The notes under the pieces were generated by a model. That model was not told where the DNA came from. It worked only from the letters and a program-made list of their open reading frames with translations, and made no database searches. A DNA stretch of 64,000 nt from Lachnospiraceae bacterium C7 (GTDB lineage Bacteria; Bacillota; Clostridia; Lachnospirales; Lachnospiraceae), in NCBI GenBank assembly GCA_900113385.1, contig FOPE01000010.1, positions 1 through 64,000 on the forward strand, given 5' to 3'. The position numbers and the translations under genes were made by a program. Of this stretch, positions 1-7,921 are shown piece after piece (within the stretch, counting starts at the first letter, position 1; each line of letters starts with the position of its first letter).

Positions 1-1
1 A

Positions 2-184
2 CTAAAAGACCTTCTCTCTTATACCGGAATGCCTAAAGCGACATACATGTATTGGCAAAAAAGATTTGATAGAGAAAATCCAGATAAAGAAATTGAAGAA
101 AAGATGTTAAAATCACATAAATTCTTAAGCAATGTATTGATACATCAAAATTGCATGACACAAACTTCCAGCCATAACAAATAA
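2..184 (+). pseudogene. IS3-family transposase remnant
   Basis: The open frame from the left edge encodes a segment with the run ATYMYWQKRFDRENPDKE, which I recognise from the N-terminal part of IS3/IS150-group OrfB transposases. Family-like sequence stops at about position 105; after that the frame diverges and ends at 184 inside the opposite-strand membrane protein gene. The DDE catalytic core is missing, so this is a broken fragment. Its 5' part lies outside the window. No terminal inverted repeat was seen next to it. Confidence 0.7.
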
Positions 185-775
185 ATGGAAGATTTCATGA
201 GAACCAAAATATTTATGTTTACTATTAAAAATAGGTAATTTTAATGCATAAATGACTCCACCTACTGTATATATAATGCCTCCGAAGAGTAACCATAAAA
301 AGCCAGGAAGTGGCATATTATGGATAATATCTTTTAGATAAGCTACGCATGTCCATCCCATTGAAATATATAAACAAGATGATAACCATTTAGGACATGT
401 TACCCAAAAAAGTTTGAAAATGATTCCAATTATTGCAATTCCCCAAATAATAGCAAGTAACTGATAGCCACCATTATCTTTTAAAGTAGTAAGACAGATT
501 GGTGTATATGAACCAGCAATTAATACAAAAATCATAGTATGATCTAATCTTTTGAATACTTTGAGAATTTTTCCCTTAACATTAACTGAATGATAAAGAG
601 TACTAGCGGAATATAAAGAAAGCATACTTCCGATAAATACGCACATAGCAATTAGTACTGTGGTGTTATTATTAAGTGCCGTTTTTATAAGTAGTGGTGT
701 TGAAAAAAGAGCAGTCAATATAACTGCGATAAAATGTGTAATTGCACTGCCAGGTTCTCTAATCTTAATTGTCAT
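125..775 (-). CDS. Hemolysin III / YqfA (TrhA) family membrane protein
   Basis: A 216-residue integral membrane protein of the PAQR-related hemolysin III family. About seven hydrophobic segments are visible. Family marks are the early EPGSAITHFIAV segment, SASTLYHS after the second or third helix, RLDHTMIFVLIAGSYTPICL, and a C-terminal HEIFHLFVMAGSLCHA motif; the conserved histidines are the presumed metal ligands. I start at the ATG at 775 because AAAGGAG lies seven bases upstream; a longer in-frame extension to 850 has no such site. The gene stands alone between an IS remnant and xpt. The name reflects family history; a haemolytic role is not implied. Confidence 0.85.
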   Translation of the reverse strand: MTIKIREPGSAITHFIAVILTALFSTPLLIKTALNNNTTVLIAMCVFIGSMLSLYSASTLYHSVNVKGKILKVFKRLDHTMIFVLIAGSYTPICLTTLKDNGGYQLLAIIWGIAIIGIIFKLFWVTCPKWLSSCLYISMGWTCVAYLKDIIHNMPLPGFLWLLFGGIIYTVGGVIYALKLPIFNSKHKYFGSHEIFHLFVMAGSLCHAILMYQYIA

Positions 776-890
776 AAAAACTCCTTTCATACCTAAAGCA
801 AAAAAACTTTGAGTAACGTTAGTAATAAGTTGTTGATTTACTGTGTCCAATTAAAATTTATATAATTTAAATGGATGTAATTTCATTAAT

Positions 891-923
891 CTTGTAACGT
901 AGTATTCAAAACTACGTTACAAG
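891..923. repeat. Perfect 13-bp inverted repeat
   Basis: CTTGTAACGTAGT at 891-903 is repeated as its exact reverse complement at 911-923 around a 7-base loop. No T-run follows on either strand, so it does not look like an intrinsic terminator. It lies about 115 bases upstream of the start of the hemolysin-III-like gene, where an operator could sit. It could equally be a leftover of a mobile element. Confidence 0.75.
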
Positions 924-974
924 ATACACAATACCACTCTATTGTGTTTGTGTCAACTAATTTTTTTATAAACA

Positions 975-1050
975 AAAAAAATGCCTCCTACATATTAGCT
1001 ACATATGCCTTGGATTTATTAGCATATATTAATGTAGAAAGCATTTTTCA
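975..1050 (-). terminator. Intrinsic terminator of xpt
   Basis: Read on the minus strand, AAAAATGC plus CTACAT near 1048-1028 pairs with ATGTAG plus GCATTTTT near 996-978, followed by a T-rich tract. The long stem starts shortly after the xpt stop codon. Confidence 0.75.
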
Positions 1051-1065
1051 TATTAATACTCTTTT

Positions 1066-1635
1066 TTATTCAAAAATAATTTCACCATTTTCAAGGGATT
1101 TTATAACCGCAAGAGAATAAACATCGATGCCTTGTTCTCTTAATTTATCAGCACCTGGCTGGAAGGATTTATCTATCATTGCGCCTACGCCAGCTACTGT
1201 ACCGTGAGCTTTTCGAATAAGTCTTAGTGCACCAATAGCAGCTTCTCCATCAGCCAAAAAATCATCTACTATTAACACATGATCATTTTCAGTCACGAAT
1301 TTTCCAGATAAGGAAAGTTCATAGCTCTTTTTAGTTGTAAATGAGGTAACTTCTGTTTGATAAAGATTTTCATTAAGAATTTTAGATGCCTGTTTTTTTA
1401 AGATTATAAGTGGAACAGATAAAGCTTTAGCAGTAAAAAGCGCAGGTGCGATACCAGAGCTCTCAATAGTAGCAACTTTAGTTATTCCCTTATCTTTAAA
1501 GTGTTCTGCAATTTCTATACCTACTTTTTCCATGAATTCTGGATCAACTTGATGATTTATAAAACTATCTACGTTAAGTATCTCTGAACTGATTACATGT
1601 CCTTCTTTTAAAATTCTACCTTTTAATTCGTCCAT
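1066..1635 (-). CDS. xpt: Xanthine phosphoribosyltransferase
   Basis: 189 residues, the usual length of Xpt. It converts xanthine plus PRPP to XMP in cytoplasmic purine salvage. The N-terminus MDELKGRILKEG and the PRPP loop VLIVDDFLADGEAA are characteristic, as is the ESSGIAPA segment that contacts the PRPP pyrophosphate. A G-rich ribosome site (AAGGGGG) lies about ten bases before the ATG. It is monocistronic: its own promoter is upstream and a strong hairpin terminator follows. I looked for the guanine riboswitch that often precedes xpt in Firmicutes and did not find one. Confidence 0.93.
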   Translation of the reverse strand: MDELKGRILKEGHVISSEILNVDSFINHQVDPEFMEKVGIEIAEHFKDKGITKVATIESSGIAPALFTAKALSVPLIILKKQASKILNENLYQTEVTSFTTKKSYELSLSGKFVTENDHVLIVDDFLADGEAAIGALRLIRKAHGTVAGVGAMIDKSFQPGADKLREQGIDVYSLAVIKSLENGEIIFE

Positions 1636-1686
1636 ACGAAATAACCCCCTTAATATTATAATAAAGACAATTCCTTTTATATTTAT

Positions 1687-1715
1687 ATTTTATCATTTTT
1701 GATATGACATGTGAA
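1687..1715 (-). promoter_or_regulatory. Predicted sigma-A promoter of xpt
   Basis: On the minus strand TTCACA (1715-1710) and TAAAAT (1692-1687) are separated by 17 bases. Each matches the consensus at five of six positions. The predicted start is about 45 bases before the xpt ATG, too short a leader for a purine riboswitch. Confidence 0.5.
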
Positions 1716-1733
1716 ATGAATTATGCAAAAATA

Positions 1734-1762
1734 TTGACATTTTCTACATAAAGTTTTACAAT
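1734..1762 (+). promoter_or_regulatory. Predicted sigma-A promoter of the thi operon
   Basis: TTGACA at 1734-1739 and TACAAT at 1757-1762 are spaced by 17 bases. The predicted transcription start is about 15-20 bases before the TPP aptamer, as expected for a riboswitch leader. Confidence 0.7.
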
Positions 1763-1785
1763 ATCCCTTGGTTAAAACATTATAT

Positions 1786-1875
1786 TGACTAGGGGAGCCG
1801 TTATAGCGAGCTGAGAGTAAGCTGATTTGCTTAGACCCATAACCTGATACGGATAATGCCGGCGTAGGGAATTGA
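1786..1875 (+). ncRNA. TPP riboswitch (THI element)
   Basis: The conserved THI-box parts are all present in order: ACTAGGGGAGCC at 1789-1799, CTGAGAGTAAG around 1811-1821, ACCCATAACCTGATACGGAT around 1835-1853, and AATGCCGGCGTAGGGAA to about 1872. It binds thiamine pyrophosphate and controls the downstream thiE-HAD-thiD operon. An intrinsic terminator follows within about 60 bases, so control is most likely by premature termination. Confidence 0.96.
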
Positions 1876-1932
1876 TTATTAAGAATTACATAAAGAGTTA
1901 ATTTTAGATTAGACTCTTTAACTTGACAATTA

Positions 1933-1967
1933 AGTGGTTATGCCTAGTAGCGTAATCACTTTTTTTA
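1933..1967 (+). terminator. Riboswitch expression-platform terminator
   Basis: AGTGGTTATG at 1933-1942 pairs with CGTAATCACT at 1951-1960 (two G:U pairs) and is followed by seven T. Just upstream, TAAAGAGT and ACTCTTTA (1891-1920) form another hairpin that may take part in switching. Confidence 0.85.
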
Positions 1968-2041
1968 TGGTTTTAATAATAAGATTGTTAGGTTAGTATA
2001 AAGATGTTTTGACAAAATGGTTTTAAGGAAAAGGAGCTAAA

Positions 2042-2701
2042 ATGGAAAATTTTAATGAAAATGCATTAACACTTTATGCAGTAACCGATAGCCAATGGTT
2101 GAATGGACGTAAAATGTCTGAGGTAGTAGAAGAGGCAATTGATGGAGGAGCAACTTTTGTACAGTATAGAGAAAAAAGTAAAATTGCCCTAGATCGTGAA
2201 AAACTTTTACAAGAAGCAAAAGACATCAAAGCAGTATGTAAAAAGCACGGTGTACCATTTGTTATTGATGATGATGTTGAACTTGCTATTGCATGTGATG
2301 CAGATGGTGTACACGTAGGACAAGACGATATGGATCCTATTGCGGTAAGAAAATTAATAGGAAATGATAAAATCGTCGGTGTGTCTGCCCATAATGTAAG
2401 AGAGGCTATTCTTGCGGAACAAAAAGGTGCTGATTATCTAGGAGTTGGAGCTGTCTTTCCTACAGGAACAAAAAGTGATGCGACAGTATTAGATTTTCTT
2501 ACTTTAAAAGATATAACACAAACCGTTGATATTCCCGTTGTTGCAATTGGTGGAATCAACATGGATAATATTCACAAACTTACTAGAAGTGGTATTAGAG
2601 GTATTTCTGTAGTATCAGCTATTTTTGCCCAAAATGACATAAAATTAGCTACTAAGGAACTAAAAAAAGAAACAGAGAGAATGCTAAAGAATCAATGTTA
2701 A
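2042..2701 (+). CDS. thiE: Thiamine-phosphate synthase
   Basis: 219 residues, a TIM-barrel enzyme of normal family length. It joins HMP pyrophosphate and thiazole phosphate (THZ-P) to give thiamine monophosphate. Diagnostic parts are ATFVQYREKS near residue 37, the DDDVELAIACDADGVHVGQDD segment near 77, and the phosphate-binding GVGAVFPTGTKSDA and AIGGI loops. The start follows AAGGAG and is the first gene behind the TPP riboswitch. Its 3' end overlaps the next gene by seven bases, so translation is probably coupled. No thiM, thiC or thiG is in view, so only the joining and HMP kinase steps are covered here. Confidence 0.96.
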   Translation: MENFNENALTLYAVTDSQWLNGRKMSEVVEEAIDGGATFVQYREKSKIALDREKLLQEAKDIKAVCKKHGVPFVIDDDVELAIACDADGVHVGQDDMDPIAVRKLIGNDKIVGVSAHNVREAILAEQKGADYLGVGAVFPTGTKSDATVLDFLTLKDITQTVDIPVVAIGGINMDNIHKLTRSGIRGISVVSAIFAQNDIKLATKELKKETERMLKNQC

Positions 2702-3378
2702 TAAACAAAAAAATAACAGATAGAAAATTCACAGACATTCCAATTAATTCCTTAAAAGGAACGATATTTGATGTAGATGGAACAATATTAGACTCTATGC
2801 CTATATGGGAAAAAGTAGGAAGTGATTTTTTAAAAAGCATAGGAGTTGTTCTTCATAAGGAAAAATTGGATTTGATAGATGAGAAACTCTTTTCTATGTC
2901 ATATAATGACGGCATAACATATTTGCAAGAAAATTATGCCACAAATTATACAAAAGCAGAGATAAAAGATTATATAAATAAAAATATAGAAAATTTTTAT
3001 AAACACGAAGTAAAAGTAAAAAAGCCAGCGAAAGATTTGATAGAAAAGTTATATATGAATAAAATTCCAATGGTTATAGCAACTTCAGGAGACGTTGATT
3101 TGATTCGTTGTGCATTAAAAAGAAATGGAATTGATAAATATTTTTCGGGATTTTTTTCATGTAATGAATTACATACGAACAAGGATGATCCTTTGATATA
3201 TATTGAAGCTGCAAAATATATAGGTGAAAGGCCTAATAGTATTTTAGTAGTAGAAGATACGTATCAAGGATTACATACAGCAAAGACAGCAGGTTTTATT
3301 ACTGGTGGAATATATGATAAAGCCAGTCAAAAAGACCAGGAAAACATTAAAAAGGAAACAGATTATTATGAGTACTAA
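2695..3378 (+). CDS. HAD-superfamily phosphatase in the thiamine operon
   Basis: 227 residues with the complete HAD set: motif I DVDGTILDS near residue 26 (nucleophile and acid-base aspartates), motif II ATSG near 129, the lysine region near 160, and motif IV VVEDTYQG near 186. The cap resembles the beta-phosphoglucomutase type. Its position between thiE and thiD, overlapping both, suggests a thiamine-related phosphatase, for example on thiamine monophosphate, but substrate cannot be read from the sequence. No separate ribosome site is clear; the ATG lies in the last codons of thiE. Confidence 0.85.
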   Translation: MLINKKITDRKFTDIPINSLKGTIFDVDGTILDSMPIWEKVGSDFLKSIGVVLHKEKLDLIDEKLFSMSYNDGITYLQENYATNYTKAEIKDYINKNIENFYKHEVKVKKPAKDLIEKLYMNKIPMVIATSGDVDLIRCALKRNGIDKYFSGFFSCNELHTNKDDPLIYIEAAKYIGERPNSILVVEDTYQGLHTAKTAGFITGGIYDKASQKDQENIKKETDYYEY

Positions 3379-4177
3379 ATTAAAAACAGCTCTTACTATT
3401 GCAGGTAGCGATTCAAGTGGTGGAGCTGGTATACAGGCAGATATTAAAACAATGATTGCAAACGGTGTGTATGCTATGAGTGCAATAACAGCATTAACAG
3501 CACAAAACACTACAAAAGTTACAAGTGTATTGAATTCCACACCAGAATTTTTAGGACAACAACTTGATGCAGTTTTTACGGATATTTTTCCAGATGCTGT
3601 AAAAATTGGTATGGTTAGTGACAAGAAACTTATTAAAGTAATAGCTCAAAAATTAAAAGAATATGGCGCAAAGAATATAGTTTTAGATCCAGTTATGGTG
3701 GCAACTAGTGGTGCAAAACTTATAGCTGATGATGCTATTTTGACTTTAAAGGAAAGTTTAATTCCTATGGCTAGTCTTATTACACCTAATATTCCAGAAG
3801 CGGAAATTTTGTCAGATATGACAATAAAAAGCAGTGAAGATATGGTTACTGCTGCCAAAATTATTAATCAAAAATATAATTGTGCAGTTTTATGTAAAGG
3901 AGGCCATAGTTTAAATGATGCAAATGATTTCCTCTTAAGTAAAAATGAGCAGGTATGGTTTGAAGGTAAACGAATAAATAATCCTAACACTCACGGAACA
4001 GGATGTACTTTGTCTAGTGCTATTGCATCTAACTTGGCAAAGGGATATAGTATGGAGGAATCAGTAGAGCGAGCTAAAGAATATATATCAATGGCGTTAT
4101 CTCAAATGTTAGATTTAGGAAAAGGTAGTGGCCCAATGAATCATGGCTTTGCCTTAAGTGGAAAATTTGTGTTATAA
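3368..4177 (+). CDS. thiD: Hydroxymethylpyrimidine (phosphate) kinase
   Basis: 269 residues, ribokinase fold. It phosphorylates HMP and HMP-phosphate to HMP pyrophosphate, the substrate of ThiE. The N-terminal TIAGSDSSGGAGIQADIKT and the C-terminal NTHGTGCTLSSAIASNLAKG anion-hole motif are diagnostic. I place the start at the ATG at 3368, preceded by AAAAGGAAA, although the frame is open further upstream. It overlaps the HAD gene by 11 bases and ends the riboswitch-controlled operon. Confidence 0.95.
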   Translation: MSTKLKTALTIAGSDSSGGAGIQADIKTMIANGVYAMSAITALTAQNTTKVTSVLNSTPEFLGQQLDAVFTDIFPDAVKIGMVSDKKLIKVIAQKLKEYGAKNIVLDPVMVATSGAKLIADDAILTLKESLIPMASLITPNIPEAEILSDMTIKSSEDMVTAAKIINQKYNCAVLCKGGHSLNDANDFLLSKNEQVWFEGKRINNPNTHGTGCTLSSAIASNLAKGYSMEESVERAKEYISMALSQMLDLGKGSGPMNHGFALSGKFVL

Positions 4178-4213
4178 TAGTCAATGCTTTACTATAAATC
4201 GAAAGGAAACATT

Positions 4214-4765
4214 ATGAATTATTTAACACATTATAATTCTCCAATCGCCCCAATGACCATTGCCAGCGACGGAGAAAATATTATAGGTATTTGGTTTGAT
4301 GGTCAGAAAAATGATAGAAGTACATGTCAGGATGATTATTCAAATTGCATTATGCAATCAAGAGATAGAGATTTTCCTGAAATGTTTGGGGATACAATTG
4401 AATGGTTAGATGCATATTTTGCAGGAGAACAGCCTAAGAAATTGCCAAAACTTAAATTTGAAGGAACAGATTTTCAAAAAGCTGTAATGAAAGCAATGCT
4501 TGCTATTCCTTATGGAAAAACAGTTACTTATGCCGAATTAGGAAAAGAAGTAGCAAAGATTCTCGGAAAAGATAAAGCTTCAGCTCAAGCAGTAGGAAAG
4601 GCAGTAGGAAACAATCCACTTTTAGTTATAGTTCCTTGCCATAGAGTTATTGGAGCAAATGATAATTTAAAAGGTTATGTTGCCGGAATTAATAAGAAAA
4701 TTGCTTTATTAGAATTAGAAAAAGTTAATACAAAAGAATTTTCAGTTCCAAAACTTGCTAGATAA
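4214..4765 (+). CDS. ogt: Methylated-DNA-protein-cysteine methyltransferase
   Basis: 183 residues. A suicide DNA repair protein that moves the methyl group from O6-methylguanine to its own cysteine. The active site IVPCHRVIGA is intact and is preceded by the helix-turn-helix region YGKTVTYAELGKEVAK and the asparagine hinge (GNNPLL). The ATG at 4214 has AAAGGAAA six to eight bases upstream; the longer frame from 4184 is less likely. It follows thiD by 36 bases and may share its transcript. A strong hairpin terminator comes after. Confidence 0.93.
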   Translation: MNYLTHYNSPIAPMTIASDGENIIGIWFDGQKNDRSTCQDDYSNCIMQSRDRDFPEMFGDTIEWLDAYFAGEQPKKLPKLKFEGTDFQKAVMKAMLAIPYGKTVTYAELGKEVAKILGKDKASAQAVGKAVGNNPLLVIVPCHRVIGANDNLKGYVAGINKKIALLELEKVNTKEFSVPKLAR

Positions 4766-4768
4766 ATA

Positions 4769-4823
4769 ATAAAAATCCATGAAATAAAGATGAAATCAAT
4801 CCTTATTTTCATGGATTTTTTTA
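4769..4823. terminator. Bidirectional terminator between ogt and lysR
   Basis: AAAAATCCATGAAA at 4771-4784 pairs with TTTTCATGGATTTTT at 4806-4820. A-rich and T-rich flanks on both sides suit termination of both converging genes. Confidence 0.85.
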
Positions 4824-4824
4824 A

Positions 4825-5739
4825 TTAGCGATTAACTTCTAGCTCAACAGAAGTATTTTCATAAAATTGAATAAATTGCGACAAAGATTTAGATGGTTTA
4901 AGAGAAGACTTATAAACAAAACCAACTTCTCTTTTTTTAATATTAAAACCAGGATCAATTCTAGTTAGTTCACCTGTATAAAGTTCATGCTGAACAAAAT
5001 CCTCTATAACGCAAGCAACTCCTACACCTATTTTAGCAAAATCAATAAGCAAATCTAGAGAAGAAATCTCTATAGAGTCACTTGTATCTACATGGTTGAA
5101 GCGTAGATATTCATCTATATATTGTCTTGAAATATTATTCTTATCAAGAAGCATTAAGGTAGATTCACTAAGTATTTCATTTCGCCTAATTCCTCTATCT
5201 CTAAGATTTTTAACATAATCATTAGTTGCAACAAAAATATCTTGAACATTTGCAAGGGGGTAAAACTCGATACTTTTCATGTTATTAGGTTTTCCCACTA
5301 AACCTATATCTACTTTGTTTTCATCTATTAAAGCCAAAGTCTCGTTAGTAGACTGGCAACTTATAGAAATGCTTATGTGAGGATATTTCTTGATAAAAGC
5401 CTTAAGATAAGGCAAAAGCATGTGCTTGCACAAAGTGGAACTAACTCCTATTTTTAAATGACCAACCCCTAAAGCCATAGAACGGCGTAGTTTCTCTTCA
5501 CCAATAGTCAACGTGTCAAAAGCTTCTTTCACATGTCCGTAAAGAATAGAACCTTCTTCTGTAAGGGTAACACCTCTAGAGCTTCTAGAAAAAAGTCTAC
5601 ACCCTAAATTATCCTCAAGCTTTTGAATGGATTTACTAATGGCAGGTTGACTAATATATAGTTGTTTCGCTGCCTTTGAGATATTTCCAGCGTTTGCTAC
5701 CGTATAAAAAATACGATAGGATGATAAATTTTGATTCAT
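4825..5739 (-). CDS. LysR-family transcriptional regulator
   Basis: 304 residues, the standard LTTR length. The N-terminal winged helix-turn-helix includes GNISKAAKQLYISQPAISKS near residues 17-36, followed by the linker helix and a two-lobed effector-binding domain. The ribosome site AAGGGAAAGG precedes the ATG. It is transcribed divergently from leuCD across a 337-base spacer that carries direct repeats, so control of leuCD by this protein is likely. The effector is unknown; a leucine-pathway intermediate is a fair guess. Confidence 0.9.
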   Translation of the reverse strand: MNQNLSSYRIFYTVANAGNISKAAKQLYISQPAISKSIQKLEDNLGCRLFSRSSRGVTLTEEGSILYGHVKEAFDTLTIGEEKLRRSMALGVGHLKIGVSSTLCKHMLLPYLKAFIKKYPHISISISCQSTNETLALIDENKVDIGLVGKPNNMKSIEFYPLANVQDIFVATNDYVKNLRDRGIRRNEILSESTLMLLDKNNISRQYIDEYLRFNHVDTSDSIEISSLDLLIDFAKIGVGVACVIEDFVQHELYTGELTRIDPGFNIKKREVGFVYKSSLKPSKSLSQFIQFYENTSVELEVNR

Positions 5740-6076
5740 TTTAATACCTTTCCCTTTTACTAATTAAACATTTAACCGATTATTCATATATAACGTACAT
5801 TCATATATAACGTATATTCATACTTTTTGTAACTTAATATATAGTGTGTATAGACAATAACTACATATTTTTGATGATGATAATATATTAACTTTATAAA
5901 ACTTTAACGTGTGTGAGTGAATTTAGATTTAGTATATCATAAAAAATAATTGTGGTAAACCGTATGAATTTAAGTTATGGTAAATATGTTTGCTATGTAT
6001 TTTATTCATATTAATAAATGTGTTAACATTATGTTATAGAGGAATATTACTTACAAATTTTTAGGAGGAAAAAGTT
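5740..6076. promoter_or_regulatory. lysR-leuC divergent control region
   Basis: The spacer holds a 17-base direct repeat, ATTCATATATAACGTAY, at 5782-5798 and 5799-5815, with a third partial copy (ATTCATACT) from 5816. These lie close to the lysR start and could be regulator sites. The rest is very AT-rich, and I could not choose a clear promoter for either gene. The leuC ribosome site AGGAGG is at 6063-6068. Confidence 0.5.
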
Positions 6077-7357
6077 ATGGGAATGACTATGACGCAAAAA
6101 ATTCTTGCAAAGCATGCAAATCTAGATTCTGTTAAAGCAGGACAGCTTATAGAGGCAGATTTAGACCTTGTTCTTGGCAATGATATCACTTCGCCAGTGG
6201 CAATCCATGAAATTGATAAAATGAAAGTTGATGGGGTTTTCCATAAAGATAAAATTGCACTAGTTATGGATCATTTTGTTCCTAATAAAGATATTAAATC
6301 GGCAGAGCACTGTAAATGTGTCCGTGAATTTGCATGTAAAAATGAAATTACAAATTATTTTGATGTAGGTGAAATGGGAATAGAGCATGCACTTTTACCA
6401 GAAAAGGGATTAACAGTTGCTGGAGATGTAATAATTGGTGCAGACTCACATACTTGTACTTATGGAGCATTAGGAGCATTTTCTACTGGAGTAGGAAGTA
6501 CTGATATGGCAGCAGGAATGGCAACGGGAAAAGCGTGGTTTAAAGTGCCATCAGCTATTAAATTTAATTTAACAGGAAAACCTGCTAAGTGGATTAGCGG
6601 AAAAGATATAATTCTACACATAATTGGAATGATTGGAGTAGATGGCGCATTATATAAGTCAATGGAATTTGTAGGCGATGGTATTAAGTATTTATCTATG
6701 GACGATAGATTTACTATTGCAAACATGGCTATTGAAGCTGGAGGAAAAAACGGTATTTTCCCTGTAGATGAATTGGCCAAAGAGTACATGAAAGAGCATT
6801 CGAAACGCCCTTATGAAATATTTGAAGCTGATGAAGATGCAGAGTATGACCAGGAGTACACTATCGATTTAAGTACTTTAAAATCCACTGTTTCTTTCCC
6901 ACATTTACCAAGCAATACACATACAATTGATGATGTAGGTGATGTGAAAATAGATCAGGTAGTTATTGGCTCATGCACTAATGGAAGACTTGACGATTTA
7001 CGAATTGCAGCTTCGATTTTAAAAGGAAAACACGTAGCTAAAGGAATCCGAGTTATTGTTTTACCAGCAACACAAAAAATATATTTAGATGCTATGGAAG
7101 AAGGATTACTTAGAACATTTATTGAAGCAGGAGCAGTAGTAAGTACTCCTACCTGTGGTCCATGTTTAGGCGGATATATGGGAATTTTAGCTGAAGGAGA
7201 AAGATGTATTTCGACTACTAATCGTAATTTCGTAGGAAGAATGGGACATGTGAAGTCAGAAGTATATTTAGCTTCTCCGGCTGTTGCAGCAGCTAGTGCA
7301 ATAACAGGAAAAATATCAAGCCCAGATGAGGTGATTAGAGAGGAGATTGGAAAATGA
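6077..7357 (+). CDS. leuC: 3-isopropylmalate dehydratase, large subunit
   Basis: 426 residues, the short HACN/LeuC type of aconitase-family subunit. With LeuD it isomerises 2- to 3-isopropylmalate in leucine synthesis through a 4Fe-4S cluster. Cluster ligands are visible as [10 protein letters not shown] near residue 298 and [10 protein letters not shown] near 358. Substrate-binding [20 protein letters not shown] is near 122. The stop overlaps the leuD start by four bases. leuA and leuB are not nearby, so the rest of the pathway must be elsewhere. Confidence 0.96.
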   Translation: MGMTMTQKILAKHANLDSVKAGQLIEADLDLVLGNDITSPVAIHEIDKMKVDGVFHKDKIALVMDHFVPNKDIKSAEHCKCVREFACKNEITNYFDVGEMGIEHALLPEKGLTVAGDVIIGADSHTCTYGALGAFSTGVGSTDMAAGMATGKAWFKVPSAIKFNLTGKPAKWISGKDIILHIIGMIGVDGALYKSMEFVGDGIKYLSMDDRFTIANMAIEAGGKNGIFPVDELAKEYMKEHSKRPYEIFEADEDAEYDQEYTIDLSTLKSTVSFPHLPSNTHTIDDVGDVKIDQVVIGSCTNGRLDDLRIAASILKGKHVAKGIRVIVLPATQKIYLDAMEEGLLRTFIEAGAVVSTPTCGPCLGGYMGILAEGERCISTTNRNFVGRMGHVKSEVYLASPAVAAASAITGKISSPDEVIREEIGK

Positions 7358-7842
7358 AAGAAGCACATGGAAAAGTATTTAAATATGGAAACAATGTAGA
7401 TACAGATGTTATTATTCCAGCTAGATATCTAAACTCATCAGATCCAAAAGAATTAGCTACACACTGCATGGAAGATATCGATAAGGATTTTGTAAAAAAC
7501 GTAAGGGAAGGGGACATAATAGTAGCAAATAAGAATTTTGGATGTGGATCATCACGAGAACATGCACCTATTTCTATTAAGGCAAGTGGAGTAAGTTGCG
7601 TTATAGCAGAAACTTTTGCTAGGATTTTTTATAGAAATTCAATAAACATAGGCCTTCCTATTGTCGAATGTCCAGCAGCAGCACAAGAGATTAATCCAGG
7701 AGATGTGGTAAAAGTAGATTTTGATACAGGGATCATAACTGATGAGACAACGGGAAAAAGCTATACCGGTCAAGCTTTCCCTCCATTTATGCAGAAAATA
7801 ATTGATTCAGAAGGATTAGTAAATTACATAAACGCAAAATAA
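7354..7842 (+). CDS. leuD: 3-isopropylmalate dehydratase, small subunit
   Basis: 162 residues, the swivel-domain partner of LeuC. The [13 protein letters not shown] segment near residue 15 and the active-site loop [12 protein letters not shown] near 66 are typical, and a [14 protein letters not shown] segment follows. It overlaps leuC (ATGA), which supports coupled translation and a 1:1 complex. It is the last gene of the two-gene operon. Confidence 0.96.
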   Translation: MKEAHGKVFKYGNNVDTDVIIPARYLNSSDPKELATHCMEDIDKDFVKNVREGDIIVANKNFGCGSSREHAPISIKASGVSCVIAETFARIFYRNSINIGLPIVECPAAAQEINPGDVVKVDFDTGIITDETTGKSYTGQAFPPFMQKIIDSEGLVNYINAK

Positions 7843-7882
7843 TTATATCTAAAAAATTATATCTAAAATAGTGTATAAGTTA

Positions 7883-7921
7883 TATAAGAAAAGCGCCAGC
7901 ATATTAGTTATGCTGGCGTTG
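7883..7921. terminator. Terminator hairpin between leuD and the AP2 gene
   Basis: CGCCAGCATA at 7894-7903 pairs with TATGCTGGCG at 7909-7918. On the minus strand the stem is followed by CTTTTCTT; on the plus strand by TTGTTGTTT. The stop codon of the minus-strand gene lies in the hairpin. It probably serves both converging transcripts. Confidence 0.7.

Noticed and set aside
1636-1690. Purine riboswitch upstream of xpt
   Set aside because: The leader predicted from the promoter is only about 45 bases and none of the conserved purine-aptamer segments is present.
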